A DNA stretch of 64,000 nucleotides, taken from positions 310,001-374,000 of the forward strand of contig NZ_UFQB01000002.1 of NCBI RefSeq assembly GCF_900496965.1. Direction: 5' to 3'. Shown here in pieces: positions 52,057 through 60,602 of this stretch. This DNA is from Achromobacter agilis (GTDB lineage: Bacteria > Pseudomonadota > Gammaproteobacteria > Burkholderiales > Burkholderiaceae_B). Below the pieces are notes generated by a model. It was not told where the DNA came from and ran no database searches. It saw nothing but the letters and a program-made list of their open reading frames with translations. The translations under genes and the position numbers were made by a program. Numbering within the stretch: the stretch's first letter is position 1; every line of letters begins with the position of its first letter.

Positions 52057-53310
52057 TCAGCCGAACTTGCGGCGGGCGTCCAGCGCCAGGCCGGCGCCAA
52101 TGCTGCCGAACAGGTCGCCTTCCACGCTGCGCGCCTCGGGCACCAGCGCCGACACGGCCTCGCGCAGGCGCGGCACCCGGCTGGAGCCGCCGGTAAAGAA
52201 CACCGTATCCACATCCGCCGTCGCCACGCCGGCATCGCGCAGCAGCGCGCCCACCGTGGATTCGACCTTCTCGATCAGGCGGCCCACGCAGGCGTCGAAC
52301 GACGGCCGCGTCACCTCCACGCCCAGGTCCGGCGCGATGCGCGACAGGTCGATCCGCGCGGCGGGCGATTCCGACAGGGCGATCTTGGCCTCTTCCACCT
52401 GCACCGCCACCCAGTGGCCGGCGCGCTCCTTGACGAGGTTGAGCAGCAGGTCGATTTTCTCGCGGTCGCCGGCTTCCGCCCGGATGAAGGCGAAGTGCTC
52501 GGCCGCCTTGCGGGTATAGGCCTGATTGATGGTGTGCCAGCAGGCCAGGTTGCCGTATTGCGTGGACGGCACGTCCTTGCCGCTGCGCAGCTGGCTGCCA
52601 AGCCCGAGCAGGGGCATCACGTGCCCCAGGCTGAGCTGCTTGTCGAAATCCACGCCGCCGATATGCACGCCGCCATAGGCAAGGATGTCGTCGCGCCGGT
52701 CGGCCTTGGCGGCGCGTCCGGGCCCCAGGCGGATCAGCGAAAAGTCCGACGTGCCCCCGCCGATGTCGATGACCAGCACCAGTTCTTCGCGGTCGATCTG
52801 CGATTCATAGTCGAACGCCGCGGCCAGCGGCTCGAACTGGAACTCGATGTCGGTGAAGCCGACGCTGCGGGCGATCTCGCCCAGCGTGTCCTGCGCCGTC
52901 TGGTCGGCGGCGGGGTTGTCGTCCACGAAGAACACCGGCCGGCCCAGCACCGCGCGCGTAAAGCCCCGGCCCGCCGCCATCTCGGCGCGCTGCTTCAGTT
53001 CGGCGATGAACCGCGTCAGCAGGACGCGGAACGGAATCGAACGGCCCTGGACTTCCGTCGAACCGTCGATGAGCGAGCTGCCCAGCAGGCTCTTCATCGA
53101 GCGCATCAGGCGCCCGTCATAGCCCGCCAGGTAATCGGAGATGGCCGCCCGGCCATAGCTGACCTCGGCGTCCTCGTCGTGAAAGAAAATGGCCGAAGGC
53201 AAGGTGGTCTTGCCGTCTTCCAGGGCGAGGAGCGCGGGTTGGCTGGCACGGCTCCAGCCTACTGTGGAATTGGACGTGCCGAAGTCGACGCCGCATGCGG
53301 TGGAAATCAT
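52057..53310 (-). CDS. Hsp70-family protein, YegD-like (no substrate-binding domain)
   Basis: A 417-residue Hsp70-type ATPase without the usual C-terminal substrate-binding domain. The phosphate loops are present: GVDFGTSNSTVG near 6-17, DIGGGTSDFS near 181-190 and FFTGGSSRVPRL near 371-382. The length and short C-terminus match the E. coli YegD type. The start at 53310 (MISTACGVDFGT) is preferred over an in-frame ATG at 53346. The function is unknown. Confidence 0.9.
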   Translation of the reverse strand: MISTACGVDFGTSNSTVGWSRASQPALLALEDGKTTLPSAIFFHDEDAEVSYGRAAISDYLAGYDGRLMRSMKSLLGSSLIDGSTEVQGRSIPFRVLLTRFIAELKQRAEMAAGRGFTRAVLGRPVFFVDDNPAADQTAQDTLGEIARSVGFTDIEFQFEPLAAAFDYESQIDREELVLVIDIGGGTSDFSLIRLGPGRAAKADRRDDILAYGGVHIGGVDFDKQLSLGHVMPLLGLGSQLRSGKDVPSTQYGNLACWHTINQAYTRKAAEHFAFIRAEAGDREKIDLLLNLVKERAGHWVAVQVEEAKIALSESPAARIDLSRIAPDLGVEVTRPSFDACVGRLIEKVESTVGALLRDAGVATADVDTVFFTGGSSRVPRLREAVSALVPEARSVEGDLFGSIGAGLALDARRKFG

Positions 53311-53393
53311 GGAAAGCTCTGGGACTGAAAGCAAAACGGCGCACAAGTGTACCCGCTACGCTCCCCAAGTCCCAGCAGGGACCGCGCCGCGCC

Positions 53394-54587
53394 CTACGCC
53401 AGGGCCTTCGCCGTGAAGGCCAGGGTCACCACCGCCACCGCCAGGCCGGCCGCGAAGCCGCCCGCGTAGCCAGCGTACGCCGCCAGGCCAGTCATCAGGG
53501 ACGAGGTCAGTATTTCGCCCAGGTCCCTGGCGCTCTGGACCGCGGTCATATCGGTGCCCGCCTGAACGCCGCGGCGCGCGAACCGCATGGCCAGCGTCAT
53601 CAGGGCGACGGACGCGGCCCCCGCCCCGAAGGAACCCAGCGCCTGCGAGGCATAGGCCAGGCCCACCTGCCGCGGCGCCCAGTCCAGGGCCTGCGCCATC
53701 CAGCCCAGCGCCGCCACGGCGGAGGCCGCCAAGCCCAGCGCCAACGCCACGCGCGCGCCCAGCCTGCCGATCAGCCAGGCGCCCCCGCCGCAGCCCAGCA
53801 ACACGGTGATCACGCCGCCCGCCATGCCGATGCGCCCCACATCCTCGACCTGCCAGCCCGCATCCACCAGGAACAGCCTGGACAGCCCGTAGCCCGCCAC
53901 CGCCGTCATGGCCGACAGGAACGCGGCCGCCGCCAGCGCCCACGCCCCGGGGCGGCGGATGAATCCCGACAGCGTGGCCCGCGGCCGGGCGGGCGCCATG
54001 GCGGCATCCGTCTCGCGCCACGTGGCGGCCAGGAACAGACTAAACGCCACGGCGGCCGCCAGCGCGGCGGCGGCGCCCGTCTGGCCGATATAGCCCGTCA
54101 TGATCAGGCAGCCCGGGCCGCCGAAGAAAAAGCCCATCATCGTGCCGCCCACCTGCGCCGCGTTGGCGCGCGCCAGCGCCTGGCCTTCGAAGCGCTCCGC
54201 GGCCAGCCCGTCGGTAGCGATGTCCTGCGTGGCGCTGGCCAGGGACGCCACCGCCATCAAGGCCACCACCCAGGCGGCATGGGCGGTGGAGATACCCAGC
54301 AGCGCCACGCCCGACAGGCAGGCCAGGACCATCGCCTGCATCGGAACGATCCAGCTGCGCCGCCGCCCCATGGCCGGATGCCAGCGGTTGTCCACCGCCG
54401 GCGCCCACAGGAATTTCAGGACCCACGGCAGGCCCACCAGCGGCAGCCAGGCCAGCGCATGCAGGTCCGCGCCATCGCGGCACAGCAGCGTGGGCAGGGC
54501 CTCCATCGCCACGCCCAGCGGGATGCCTTGCGAAAAATACAGGGCCGCCACCATCAGGAACAAGCGTCCGTTCGCCTTGCGGTTCAT
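53394..54587 (-). CDS. MFS permease, RhtX/FptX-like siderophore transporter
   Basis: A 397-residue, about 12-helix MFS protein of the AmpG/RhtX-like branch (FSQGIPLGVAMEALPTLL near 19-36, LPWVLKFLWAPAVDN near 55-69, SLASATQDIATDGLAAE near 107-123). This branch includes RhtX and FptX, which carry ferric siderophores across the inner membrane. The start at 54587 lies two bases after the cupin stop. An in-frame N-terminal extension rich in Arg is rejected. Its place beside a TonB receptor and an AraC regulator matches fptA-fptX-pchR style loci. Confidence 0.85.
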   Translation of the reverse strand: MNRKANGRLFLMVAALYFSQGIPLGVAMEALPTLLCRDGADLHALAWLPLVGLPWVLKFLWAPAVDNRWHPAMGRRRSWIVPMQAMVLACLSGVALLGISTAHAAWVVALMAVASLASATQDIATDGLAAERFEGQALARANAAQVGGTMMGFFFGGPGCLIMTGYIGQTGAAAALAAAVAFSLFLAATWRETDAAMAPARPRATLSGFIRRPGAWALAAAAFLSAMTAVAGYGLSRLFLVDAGWQVEDVGRIGMAGGVITVLLGCGGGAWLIGRLGARVALALGLAASAVAALGWMAQALDWAPRQVGLAYASQALGSFGAGAASVALMTLAMRFARRGVQAGTDMTAVQSARDLGEILTSSLMTGLAAYAGYAGGFAAGLAVAVVTLAFTAKALA

Positions 54588-54589
54588 CG

Positions 54590-55009
54590 TCAGGATTCCA
54601 GTTGCGGTTGCGCCGCCACGCGGCGGTGTTCGCTGCCGTGGCCCGGCGTCACGAACAGGATTTTTCCGGGACAGGCGATATGCAGGCGGTGCCACACGCC
54701 GCGCGGCACCACGGCGCAGCGCCGGCGGTCCAGCAGCACGTCGGTTTCGGCGCCGCCTTCGCCGGCCAGCGTCAGCACCGCGCGGCCTTCCAGGACGCAC
54801 AGCATTTCTTCGCCGCCCGGATGACGTTCCCACACATCGCCGTGGACGTCGGCGTCGCTGGCAACGGCCTTGATGCCGACCAGCCAGCCTTCGCCGTCCG
54901 ACAGGCTGCGGCGCTTGCCGATTTCGCGCAGGGCGCCGTCATTGCCAAGCGCCATGAAATGATCGAGCCAGTCGAAGACCGGCGGTACGGGATGGGACTC
55001 TGCCTTCAT
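54590..55009 (-). CDS. Cupin-domain protein
   Basis: A 139-residue single-cupin protein with the segments HGDVWERHPGGEEMLCVLEG near 55-74 (metal histidines and Glu) and PRGVWHRLHIACPGK near 102-116. It lies between the receptor (49 bases away) and the MFS gene. A cupin in a siderophore uptake operon is uncommon; it may modify the imported siderophore or sense it. No enzyme can be named. Confidence 0.85.
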   Translation of the reverse strand: MKAESHPVPPVFDWLDHFMALGNDGALREIGKRRSLSDGEGWLVGIKAVASDADVHGDVWERHPGGEEMLCVLEGRAVLTLAGEGGAETDVLLDRRRCAVVPRGVWHRLHIACPGKILFVTPGHGSEHRRVAAQPQLES

Positions 55010-55058
55010 CGTGTTGCCTTCCTGGAGGTGATGGCGGGCGGGCGCCCGCCGGTGTGGT

Positions 55059-57188
55059 TCAGTACTGGGCGCGCAGCGTCAGCATGACGTTGCGGGGTTC
55101 GCCATAGCGGTTGTTCCAGGACGTGCCCGACAGGCTCTGGTAGTAGCGGCGGTCGAACACGTTGTTCAGGTTCAGGGAAGCCGTCAGGTGCTTGTCCAGC
55201 CGGTACGCCATGCGCAGGTCCACCAGGGTGTAGCCGCCCTGGCGCAGCGTGACGGGGCCCGAGACGGTCGAATAACCCGACTGCATCTGCACCCCGCCGC
55301 CCACGCTCAACCGGCGCTCCATGGCCGGCAGCGCGTAGTTCGTCCAGAGGCGGAAAATGTGCTTGGGCGTGAAGCTGGCGAACGGCTGGCCGTTGGAGAC
55401 GGAATCCGACAAGTACTTGCTGGTGTTGAACGTGTAGCCCGCGGCCACCGTCCAGTACGGCGTGACCTGGCCGCTGGCCTCGGCCTCGAAACCGCGGCTG
55501 CGGACTTCCCCGCCCGAAACGTAGTAGCAGTTGTTGCCCACGCATGGCCAGTCGGGGTCTTGCTGCGCGCGGTTCTTCTGCTGGATATGGAACACCGCCA
55601 GCGACACGTTCAACGCGCCGTCCGCCAGGGCGCCCTTCACGCCGGCTTCGTAGTTGGTGCCGGTGACCGGATCCAGGGGCTTGCCGTCGCGGGTCAGCTG
55701 GCTTTGCGGCTGGAACACCTGCGCATAGCTGCCATAGAGCGACCAATCCTTGTCCAGATCGACGATCAGCCCGCCGTAGGGCGTGAATTCGGGGTCGATC
55801 CGCTGGCGCGCGCCCGGGGCGCTCTGGTTCCACCAACTCATGCGGCCGCCCAGCACCAGGGTCACCGGATCCGCCAGCGAAAAGCGGCCCATGGCGTAGA
55901 TGCCTTGCTGCTTCAGGCGCGTTTCGCCGGGCGAGGTGTAGGGGCCCACGCCGGGCTCCGGCACGCTGTGCGGATCCCAGTCGAACACGTTCACCGGCAC
56001 GTTCAGCGCCGGGGTCAGCATGCCGGTGTACTGCTCGGACGTGGTGCGCTGCGCATTGCCGCCCAGCAGCAGTTCATGGCGCCGGCCGAACCACTGCACC
56101 GGCCCGCTCACGTAGGCATCCACGCTGGCCTGCGTGTTGTCGAACTTGTACGCGCCGCCCATCAGCCGCGAACCCAGGCCGGTCTCTCGGTCGATCGCGC
56201 CATAGGCGCCCGCGTACTTCAGGTTGCTGTCGGCCGTCAGGTAGTTGGCGCTGATCTTGGCCGTCCAGCCTTCGCCGAAACCATGCTCCAGATCGGCGAA
56301 CACTCGCGTCGTATCCCAGTTGAAGCGGTCCCACGCGGCGTCCAGATAGGTCGAGCGCGGCAGCCCGATGTCGCCGCCGTCCGAATAGCGCGGTACGCCC
56401 GCCATGTTGGTCGTGGACCGAATGCGCTGGTATTGCAGGCCGGCCGACAGCACCGTGCGCGGCCCGAGGTCCACTTCGCCGATGCCGTAGAACAACGCCG
56501 ATTGTTGGTCCGCCACATCGTAGAAATAGCCGCGGTCCTCGACCGCGCCGACGATGCGCCCGCGCACGCTGCCGCTGGCGTTCAACGGCCCGCCCAGGTC
56601 CGCCTCGACGCGGTAGCGCTCCCAGCTGCCCGCGCTGACCGTGCCGTTGAATGCAAACTCGCGCTGCGGCCGCTTGCGCACCAAGTTCACGGTGGCCGCC
56701 GGGTTGCCCGCGCCATGCAGCAGGCCATTGGCGCCGCGCAGGATCTCCACGCGCTCGTACACCGCCATGTCCCGAGGCGACGCCGCCATGTTGCCCATCA
56801 GGACCGGCACGCCGTCCTGCTCGAAGGAGTCGACCTTGAAGCCGCGCGAGTAATACGCCGTGGTCAGCAACTGGTAGGGCTGCACCGTGATGCCGGTAGC
56901 GTGCTGCATGACCTCGTCCAGGCTTTGCAGGTTCTGCTCCTGCATCCGCTCCAGCCCGATCACCGTGACCGATTGCGGGATCTCGCGCACCGACAGCGGC
57001 AGCTTGCCCAGCGTGGCCGTGTCCGGCGCGATGCCGTCGCCGCTGACCGTCACCGCCGGCAGCGATTGCGCCGCCTGCTCCTGCGCCTGGACCGGCGCGG
57101 CCGCCACCGCCAGCCACAATGGCCATTGCAACGCCCGCGCCGCCTTGCGGCGGGCCTGGCCCGCCCCCGTCTTCGACTCTTTCCGCAC
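55059..57188 (-). CDS. TonB-dependent siderophore receptor
   Basis: A 709-residue outer-membrane receptor. The signal peptide ends at about VQAQEQAAQ; the plug domain follows (LPLSVREIPQSVTVIG, RGFKVDSFEQDGVPV, ERVEILRGANGLLHG) and a beta-barrel ends in NVFDRRYYQ and a terminal aromatic LRAQY. There is no N-terminal STN signalling domain, so it is not of the FecA/FpvA sensing type. Segment features resemble the FhuE/FpvA-like ferric-siderophore group. The start is GTG at 57188 with AGAGGG upstream. A Fur palindrome and an 18-bp direct repeat lie upstream. Confidence 0.93.
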   Translation of the reverse strand: MRKESKTGAGQARRKAARALQWPLWLAVAAAPVQAQEQAAQSLPAVTVSGDGIAPDTATLGKLPLSVREIPQSVTVIGLERMQEQNLQSLDEVMQHATGITVQPYQLLTTAYYSRGFKVDSFEQDGVPVLMGNMAASPRDMAVYERVEILRGANGLLHGAGNPAATVNLVRKRPQREFAFNGTVSAGSWERYRVEADLGGPLNASGSVRGRIVGAVEDRGYFYDVADQQSALFYGIGEVDLGPRTVLSAGLQYQRIRSTTNMAGVPRYSDGGDIGLPRSTYLDAAWDRFNWDTTRVFADLEHGFGEGWTAKISANYLTADSNLKYAGAYGAIDRETGLGSRLMGGAYKFDNTQASVDAYVSGPVQWFGRRHELLLGGNAQRTTSEQYTGMLTPALNVPVNVFDWDPHSVPEPGVGPYTSPGETRLKQQGIYAMGRFSLADPVTLVLGGRMSWWNQSAPGARQRIDPEFTPYGGLIVDLDKDWSLYGSYAQVFQPQSQLTRDGKPLDPVTGTNYEAGVKGALADGALNVSLAVFHIQQKNRAQQDPDWPCVGNNCYYVSGGEVRSRGFEAEASGQVTPYWTVAAGYTFNTSKYLSDSVSNGQPFASFTPKHIFRLWTNYALPAMERRLSVGGGVQMQSGYSTVSGPVTLRQGGYTLVDLRMAYRLDKHLTASLNLNNVFDRRYYQSLSGTSWNNRYGEPRNVMLTLRAQY

Positions 57189-57211
57189 TGCTATCCCTCT
57201 TTATTCGTTAC

Positions 57212-57226
57212 TGAGAATTATTCTCA
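57212..57226 (-). promoter_or_regulatory. Fur box upstream of the siderophore receptor
   Basis: TGAGAATTATTCTCA is a perfect 7-1-7 palindrome matching the Fur core GAGAAT-ATTCTC. It lies 24 bases upstream of the GTG start at 57188, where it would overlap the promoter or start site, so iron should repress the operon. Confidence 0.85.
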
Positions 57227-57255
57227 AGTAATTCTAGAGAGGAAGGAAAGCGTGC

Positions 57256-57294
57256 GCTGGCGATTGCGGAAGTCTTGCTGGCGATTGCGGAAGT
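57256..57294. promoter_or_regulatory. 18-bp direct repeat, probable AraC-type activator site
   Basis: GCTGGCGATTGCGGAAGT occurs twice, at 57256-57273 and 57277-57294, with a period of 21 bases (two helical turns). It lies just upstream of the Fur box relative to the receptor and next to the AraC gene. Direct repeats at two-turn spacing are the usual form of AraC/PchR-type activator sites. Confidence 0.7.
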
Positions 57295-57312
57295 TTCGCG
57301 GAGGCGCCGGAG

Positions 57313-58191
57313 TCAGGCGCGCGGCGCGATGCTGCTGGGCAGCGCGCCGTAGCGGCGCTGGAAGGCCTTGGTGAAGTGCGAGTCGGTATAGCCGCAGGCG
57401 TAGGCTGCCTCCGACACCGAAAGCGCGCCTGCGGCCAGCAGCGCGTGCGCCTGCTCCATCCGGCATTCGCGCACGTAGGCGTAGACGCTCATGCCGAACA
57501 GCTTGCGAAAACCCGTCGTGAGCTTGTTGACGTTGATGCCCGCCTGCCGCGCAAGTTCCGGCAGCGAGGGCGGATCCTGCAGGTTCGCGGCGACCAGTTC
57601 GCGCGCGTGATGCAGGCGCTCGACATCGCCGCGCGCCAGGCCGTGGGCGGGCTCGTCCGGCGCCGCCGGCCGCAGCGCGCCGAATGCCAGCGCCGTCAGT
57701 TCCAGCGCCTTGCCCGACAGGTACATGCGCTTGAGCGCCCCTTGCACCGGGCAGGCCAGCATCTGGTTGCCCAGCGCCTGCATGGCGGGCGCGACCCGCA
57801 GGTTGGCGTCGGCATAGGGCTGTCCGGCGGCCGACGCGCGCAGCAACGCGGCCAATTGCGCCGGTTCCATGGAGAGCGCGTCCCGCAGGTTCTCCAGGCC
57901 GGTGCGCAAGGACACGAACCGCAAGGCCTTGTGCGCGCCGAATTCGTGCTCCATACCCATGGCGTCCTGGCACAGGCTCAGGTGCAGCGAGGGCCCGCTC
58001 ACGCGCCTGGCCGGGGCGCCGCACACGCTATAGCGCAGCTCGCCGTCCAGCACCAGCACCAGCTTCAGCCCGGGTTCCAGGCGCTCGTGCACCCGCTCGT
58101 CGCGGCCGAAGCGCAGCGTGCCGCCGGCCAGCGACATCGCGGGCGTGGCGGCCGATACGGTCCAATCGGGTTCGGGGCGGGTGGCGGTCAC
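57313..58191 (-). CDS. AraC-family regulator (PchR-like)
   Basis: A 292-residue AraC protein. The C-terminal double helix-turn-helix covers about residues 190-290 (LARQAGINVNKLTTGFRKLFG; SVSEAAYACGYTDSHFTKAFQRRYG). The N-terminal part (about 1-170) shows a cupin-like sensor segment and fits siderophore-binding PchR-type proteins. It lies immediately upstream of the receptor, with the direct repeats in between. Activation by the ferric siderophore would need both low iron and the ligand. Confidence 0.88.
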   Translation of the reverse strand: MTATRPEPDWTVSAATPAMSLAGGTLRFGRDERVHERLEPGLKLVLVLDGELRYSVCGAPARRVSGPSLHLSLCQDAMGMEHEFGAHKALRFVSLRTGLENLRDALSMEPAQLAALLRASAAGQPYADANLRVAPAMQALGNQMLACPVQGALKRMYLSGKALELTALAFGALRPAAPDEPAHGLARGDVERLHHARELVAANLQDPPSLPELARQAGINVNKLTTGFRKLFGMSVYAYVRECRMEQAHALLAAGALSVSEAAYACGYTDSHFTKAFQRRYGALPSSIAPRA

Positions 58192-58283
58192 GGCAGCGGT
58201 TCCCCGCCATGTTGATGAGATTGAATATTATTACCGTTTAACCAAAACGGAAAGCCGGCCGCCCGCCGGCGGCCCAGGCTTCC

Positions 58284-58616
58284 CTACTGCTGCTGACGGC
58301 GCTGCTCCAGTTCCTTCAGGCATTGCGCCACGCCAGCCTGCATCTGCGCGTTCGATACCGCGGCGCGATCCGACACTTCGCGGCAACGCACGTATTCGGC
58401 CTGGCTTTCCGGCGTATCGCGGATGATCGCCGGCGCGGCGTTGGGATCGGGCGTGACCGTCATGCGCAATGTGGAAGGCGGCGAGAGGCTGCCGTCCTTG
58501 GAGCGCACGCTGGGATATTGGTATTCCTGCGTGGCGGGCGCGGCATTCTGCGCTTGCGCGACGCCGGCCGCGCACAGCGCGGCCAGCAGGAACGCGGAAA
58601 CGCGGAGTTTCTTCAT
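58284..58616 (-). CDS. Small exported protein of unknown function
   Basis: A 110-residue frame beginning MKKLRVSAFLLAALCAAGVAQAQ, a clear signal peptide with cleavage near AQA. The mature part has Asp/Pro-rich DPNAAPAIIRDTPES and ends in LEQRRQQQ. Two mature cysteines (VRCREVS, AQCLKE) could form a disulfide. A longer in-frame start at 58700 would add 28 residues without a signal. No family was recognised. Confidence 0.75.
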   Translation of the reverse strand: MKKLRVSAFLLAALCAAGVAQAQNAAPATQEYQYPSVRSKDGSLSPPSTLRMTVTPDPNAAPAIIRDTPESQAEYVRCREVSDRAAVSNAQMQAGVAQCLKELEQRRQQQ

Positions 58617-58860
58617 CGTCGGGCCGCCCCAGGATGAAGAGCCCTCTTCCGAGGGGCGGTAAATCCGCATCGCGGGCGCAGCGTGGGGGGTATTCGTCAT
58701 GGCAACCTCTCTTCGATGAACCGGCGCGCCGAAGCCAGGGGCCGATGGCCCGGCCCGGCACGCGACGCAATATCGTATCCCTGCCCGCTGCCGCGCGACG
58801 CTACATAAGCCTCTACAGTTGTTTCCTGGAGTTTCGCGCCCAAGCGCTACAACGCTTGCC

Positions 58861-59145
58861 TCAGGGCTTGCCGACGGACTTGCCGGCCGACTTGCCGGCG
58901 GGCTTGCCCTGCGACTTGTCCGAAGGCTTGCCGGCGGACTGGCGCAGCGGCGTCAGCAGCGACGACAGGCCGTTGTGGTCCAGTTCGAGCATCAGCGCCA
59001 GCAGCCGCCCCAGTTCGCCTGGCGGAAAGCCCTTGCGCGCGAACCAGGCCAGGTACGGCCCAGGCAAATCGGCGATCAAACGGCCCTGGTACTTGCCGAA
59101 GGGCATGGTACGCGTAACCAGCAGGGACAGCAGTTCAGGATCCAT
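58861..59145 (-). CDS. DUF3820 family protein with Lys-rich tail
   Basis: A 94-residue protein. Residues 1-60 show DUF3820 features: MPFGKYQGRLIADLPGPYL and FPPGELGRLLALMLELDHNG. Residues about 70-94 form a low-complexity tail of SAGKP/GKS-like units coded by 12-base near-repeats. The start ATG at 59145 is preferred; a start at 59274 would read through another frame's coding remnant. It lies directly after the truncated cysteine-hydrolase remnant. Confidence 0.72.
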   Translation of the reverse strand: MDPELLSLLVTRTMPFGKYQGRLIADLPGPYLAWFARKGFPPGELGRLLALMLELDHNGLSSLLTPLRQSAGKPSDKSQGKPAGKSAGKSVGKP

Positions 59146-59150
59146 GCCGG

Positions 59151-59255
59151 TCACCGCGCGGCCGCGCCGAAGACGATACCGGCGGCATCCGCTAGCGGCG
59201 GAGAGTTTTCGAACAGCGCGCGCTGCACGTCGATCACGATCAAGGCGGATTCCAT
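59151..59255 (-). pseudogene. Remnant of a cysteine hydrolase (isochorismatase-like) gene
   Basis: A 34-codon open frame starts at 59255 with MESALIVIDVQRALFEN, the conserved N-terminus of isochorismatase-like cysteine hydrolases (AL-IVIDVQ with the catalytic Asp). It continues as SPPLADAAGIV, which also matches the family, then ends in FGAAAR and a TGA. Family members are about 180-220 residues long, so about 85% is missing. The DUF3820 gene starts six bases further on, so a deletion probably joined the two. Confidence 0.7.
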
Positions 59256-59318
59256 GGCATTCCCGGAGTGGCAAGTGCCGCCCAGTCTACCGCCAAACCA
59301 GGCGGCGGCCGATGCGGT

Positions 59319-59894
59319 TCAGCCGCACTCCGCTCCTGTCGTTTCCGGCGGCCAGGTGCGCGCGTACATCCAGAAATGGCGCGGCTCGCCGCGCACCACC
59401 CGGTACGCGTGCAGCAGGCCTTCCCGCCGGAAACCGCAACGCTCCAGCACGCCCGCCGAAGCCGCATTCGAATCCAGCACCGTGGCCTGGATGCGCGCGA
59501 AGCCCAGCGTTTCGAGCGCCCAGCCCGTCAAGGCCGCGCACGCCTTCGTGGCCAGGCCCTGGCGCCAATGCGCCGGCGCGATGTCGTAGGCGATCTCGGC
59601 GCGGCGTTGCGGCAGCGCGATCTCGTTCAGGCCGATGGTGCCGACAAGCCGGTCATCCGGACCGGCGATGGCGAGCCGCATGCTGTGCGACTGGCCGGGC
59701 TGCGCGTAGGCCCGGATCAGGTCGGCCAGGGTCTCCTCTCCGTCCAGCCGCCAACTGGTGTGGCGCGTCGCTTGCTCGTTCCGCAGATACGCATACCAGT
59801 CGGCAGCGTCCTCGCCGCGCATGGCGCGCAGGCGCATGCCCGGCACGCCCAGGCCGGGATAGTCTTGGGGCCAATCGGCAAAGGTCGGCAACAT
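59319..59894 (-). CDS. GNAT-family N-acetyltransferase
   Basis: A 191-residue GNAT protein of the RimJ/RimL-like group. Segments are RLRAMRGEDAADWYAYLRNE near 21-40, RLVGTIGLNEIAL, the acetyl-CoA loop HWRQGLATKACAALTGWALE near 109-128 and DSNAASAGVLERCGFRREG near 141-159. The acceptor is unknown. It lies in a run of small leftward genes with no operon partner evident. Confidence 0.9.
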   Translation of the reverse strand: MLPTFADWPQDYPGLGVPGMRLRAMRGEDAADWYAYLRNEQATRHTSWRLDGEETLADLIRAYAQPGQSHSMRLAIAGPDDRLVGTIGLNEIALPQRRAEIAYDIAPAHWRQGLATKACAALTGWALETLGFARIQATVLDSNAASAGVLERCGFRREGLLHAYRVVRGEPRHFWMYARTWPPETTGAECG

Positions 59895-59961
59895 CGCAGT
59901 TCCATGGGAAAGGCGGCAATGCCGCCATTACGCGCAGCCTATCAGGCGGCCGCGGCACGCC

Positions 59962-60435
59962 TCAGCCCGCGTACACGATGCGGGGTTCGCAGCGCACCGG
60001 GAAGTTCACCGAATTGGCGATGAAACAGAAATGGTGCGCCCGGTCGTGCAGCTCCGCGGCCAGCGCCGCGTCGTCGCCGGCAAGAATGGTCACCGCGGGC
60101 CGCAGCGTGACCCGGGAGAACGCTCCGCCCCGCGCGCGGTCTTCGACCATCACGCCTTCGGCATCGTCCCGGTAGGCCACCACAGTTACGCCTTCGACGG
60201 CGCAGAAATGCAGGTACCACAGCTTGTGGCAGGCGGACAGCGACGCCACCAGCATGTCCTCGGGATTCCAGCGCGCGGGGTCGCCCCGGAACGCGGGATC
60301 GGACGAACCCGGCACATCGGGCTTGCCCCCGGCCTGGATCAGGTGATCGCGGGAATAGGCGGCGTAGTTGGAAGTGCCGGTGCCGGTGTTGCCGGTCCAG
60401 TCCACGGTGACGTGATAGCGGTGTTCGCCGTTCAT
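59962..60435 (-). CDS. OsmC-family peroxiredoxin-like protein
   Basis: A 157-residue OsmC/Ohr-family protein. The two redox cysteines are Cys69 (SACHKLWYLHF) and Cys137 (AHHFCFIANSV), spaced as in E. coli OsmC. It removes organic hydroperoxides, with reduction by a thiol partner. The start ATG at 60435 (MNGEHRYHV) is preferred; a start at 60504 adds an uncharacteristic tail. Confidence 0.9.
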   Translation of the reverse strand: MNGEHRYHVTVDWTGNTGTGTSNYAAYSRDHLIQAGGKPDVPGSSDPAFRGDPARWNPEDMLVASLSACHKLWYLHFCAVEGVTVVAYRDDAEGVMVEDRARGGAFSRVTLRPAVTILAGDDAALAAELHDRAHHFCFIANSVNFPVRCEPRIVYAG

Positions 60436-60602
60436 GGGGATCGTCCTGGTCGAGGGTCGTGCCGCCGGGCGCCCCGGCGAAGCAAGAGGACAAGCGTAGC
60501 GCATGCAGGCAGAGGGAAGAAAGCCCGCGGTCTTACAACCCGTTTCAGCACCGGGGCGTCACTGTCCGTATCGTGAACGCGTTTTCCACACAGGAGCTCG
60601 CC

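Noticed and set aside
58617-58860. Possible gene or RNA in the longest plain gap
   Set aside because: No frame with family features, no strong palindrome and no promoter could be supported.
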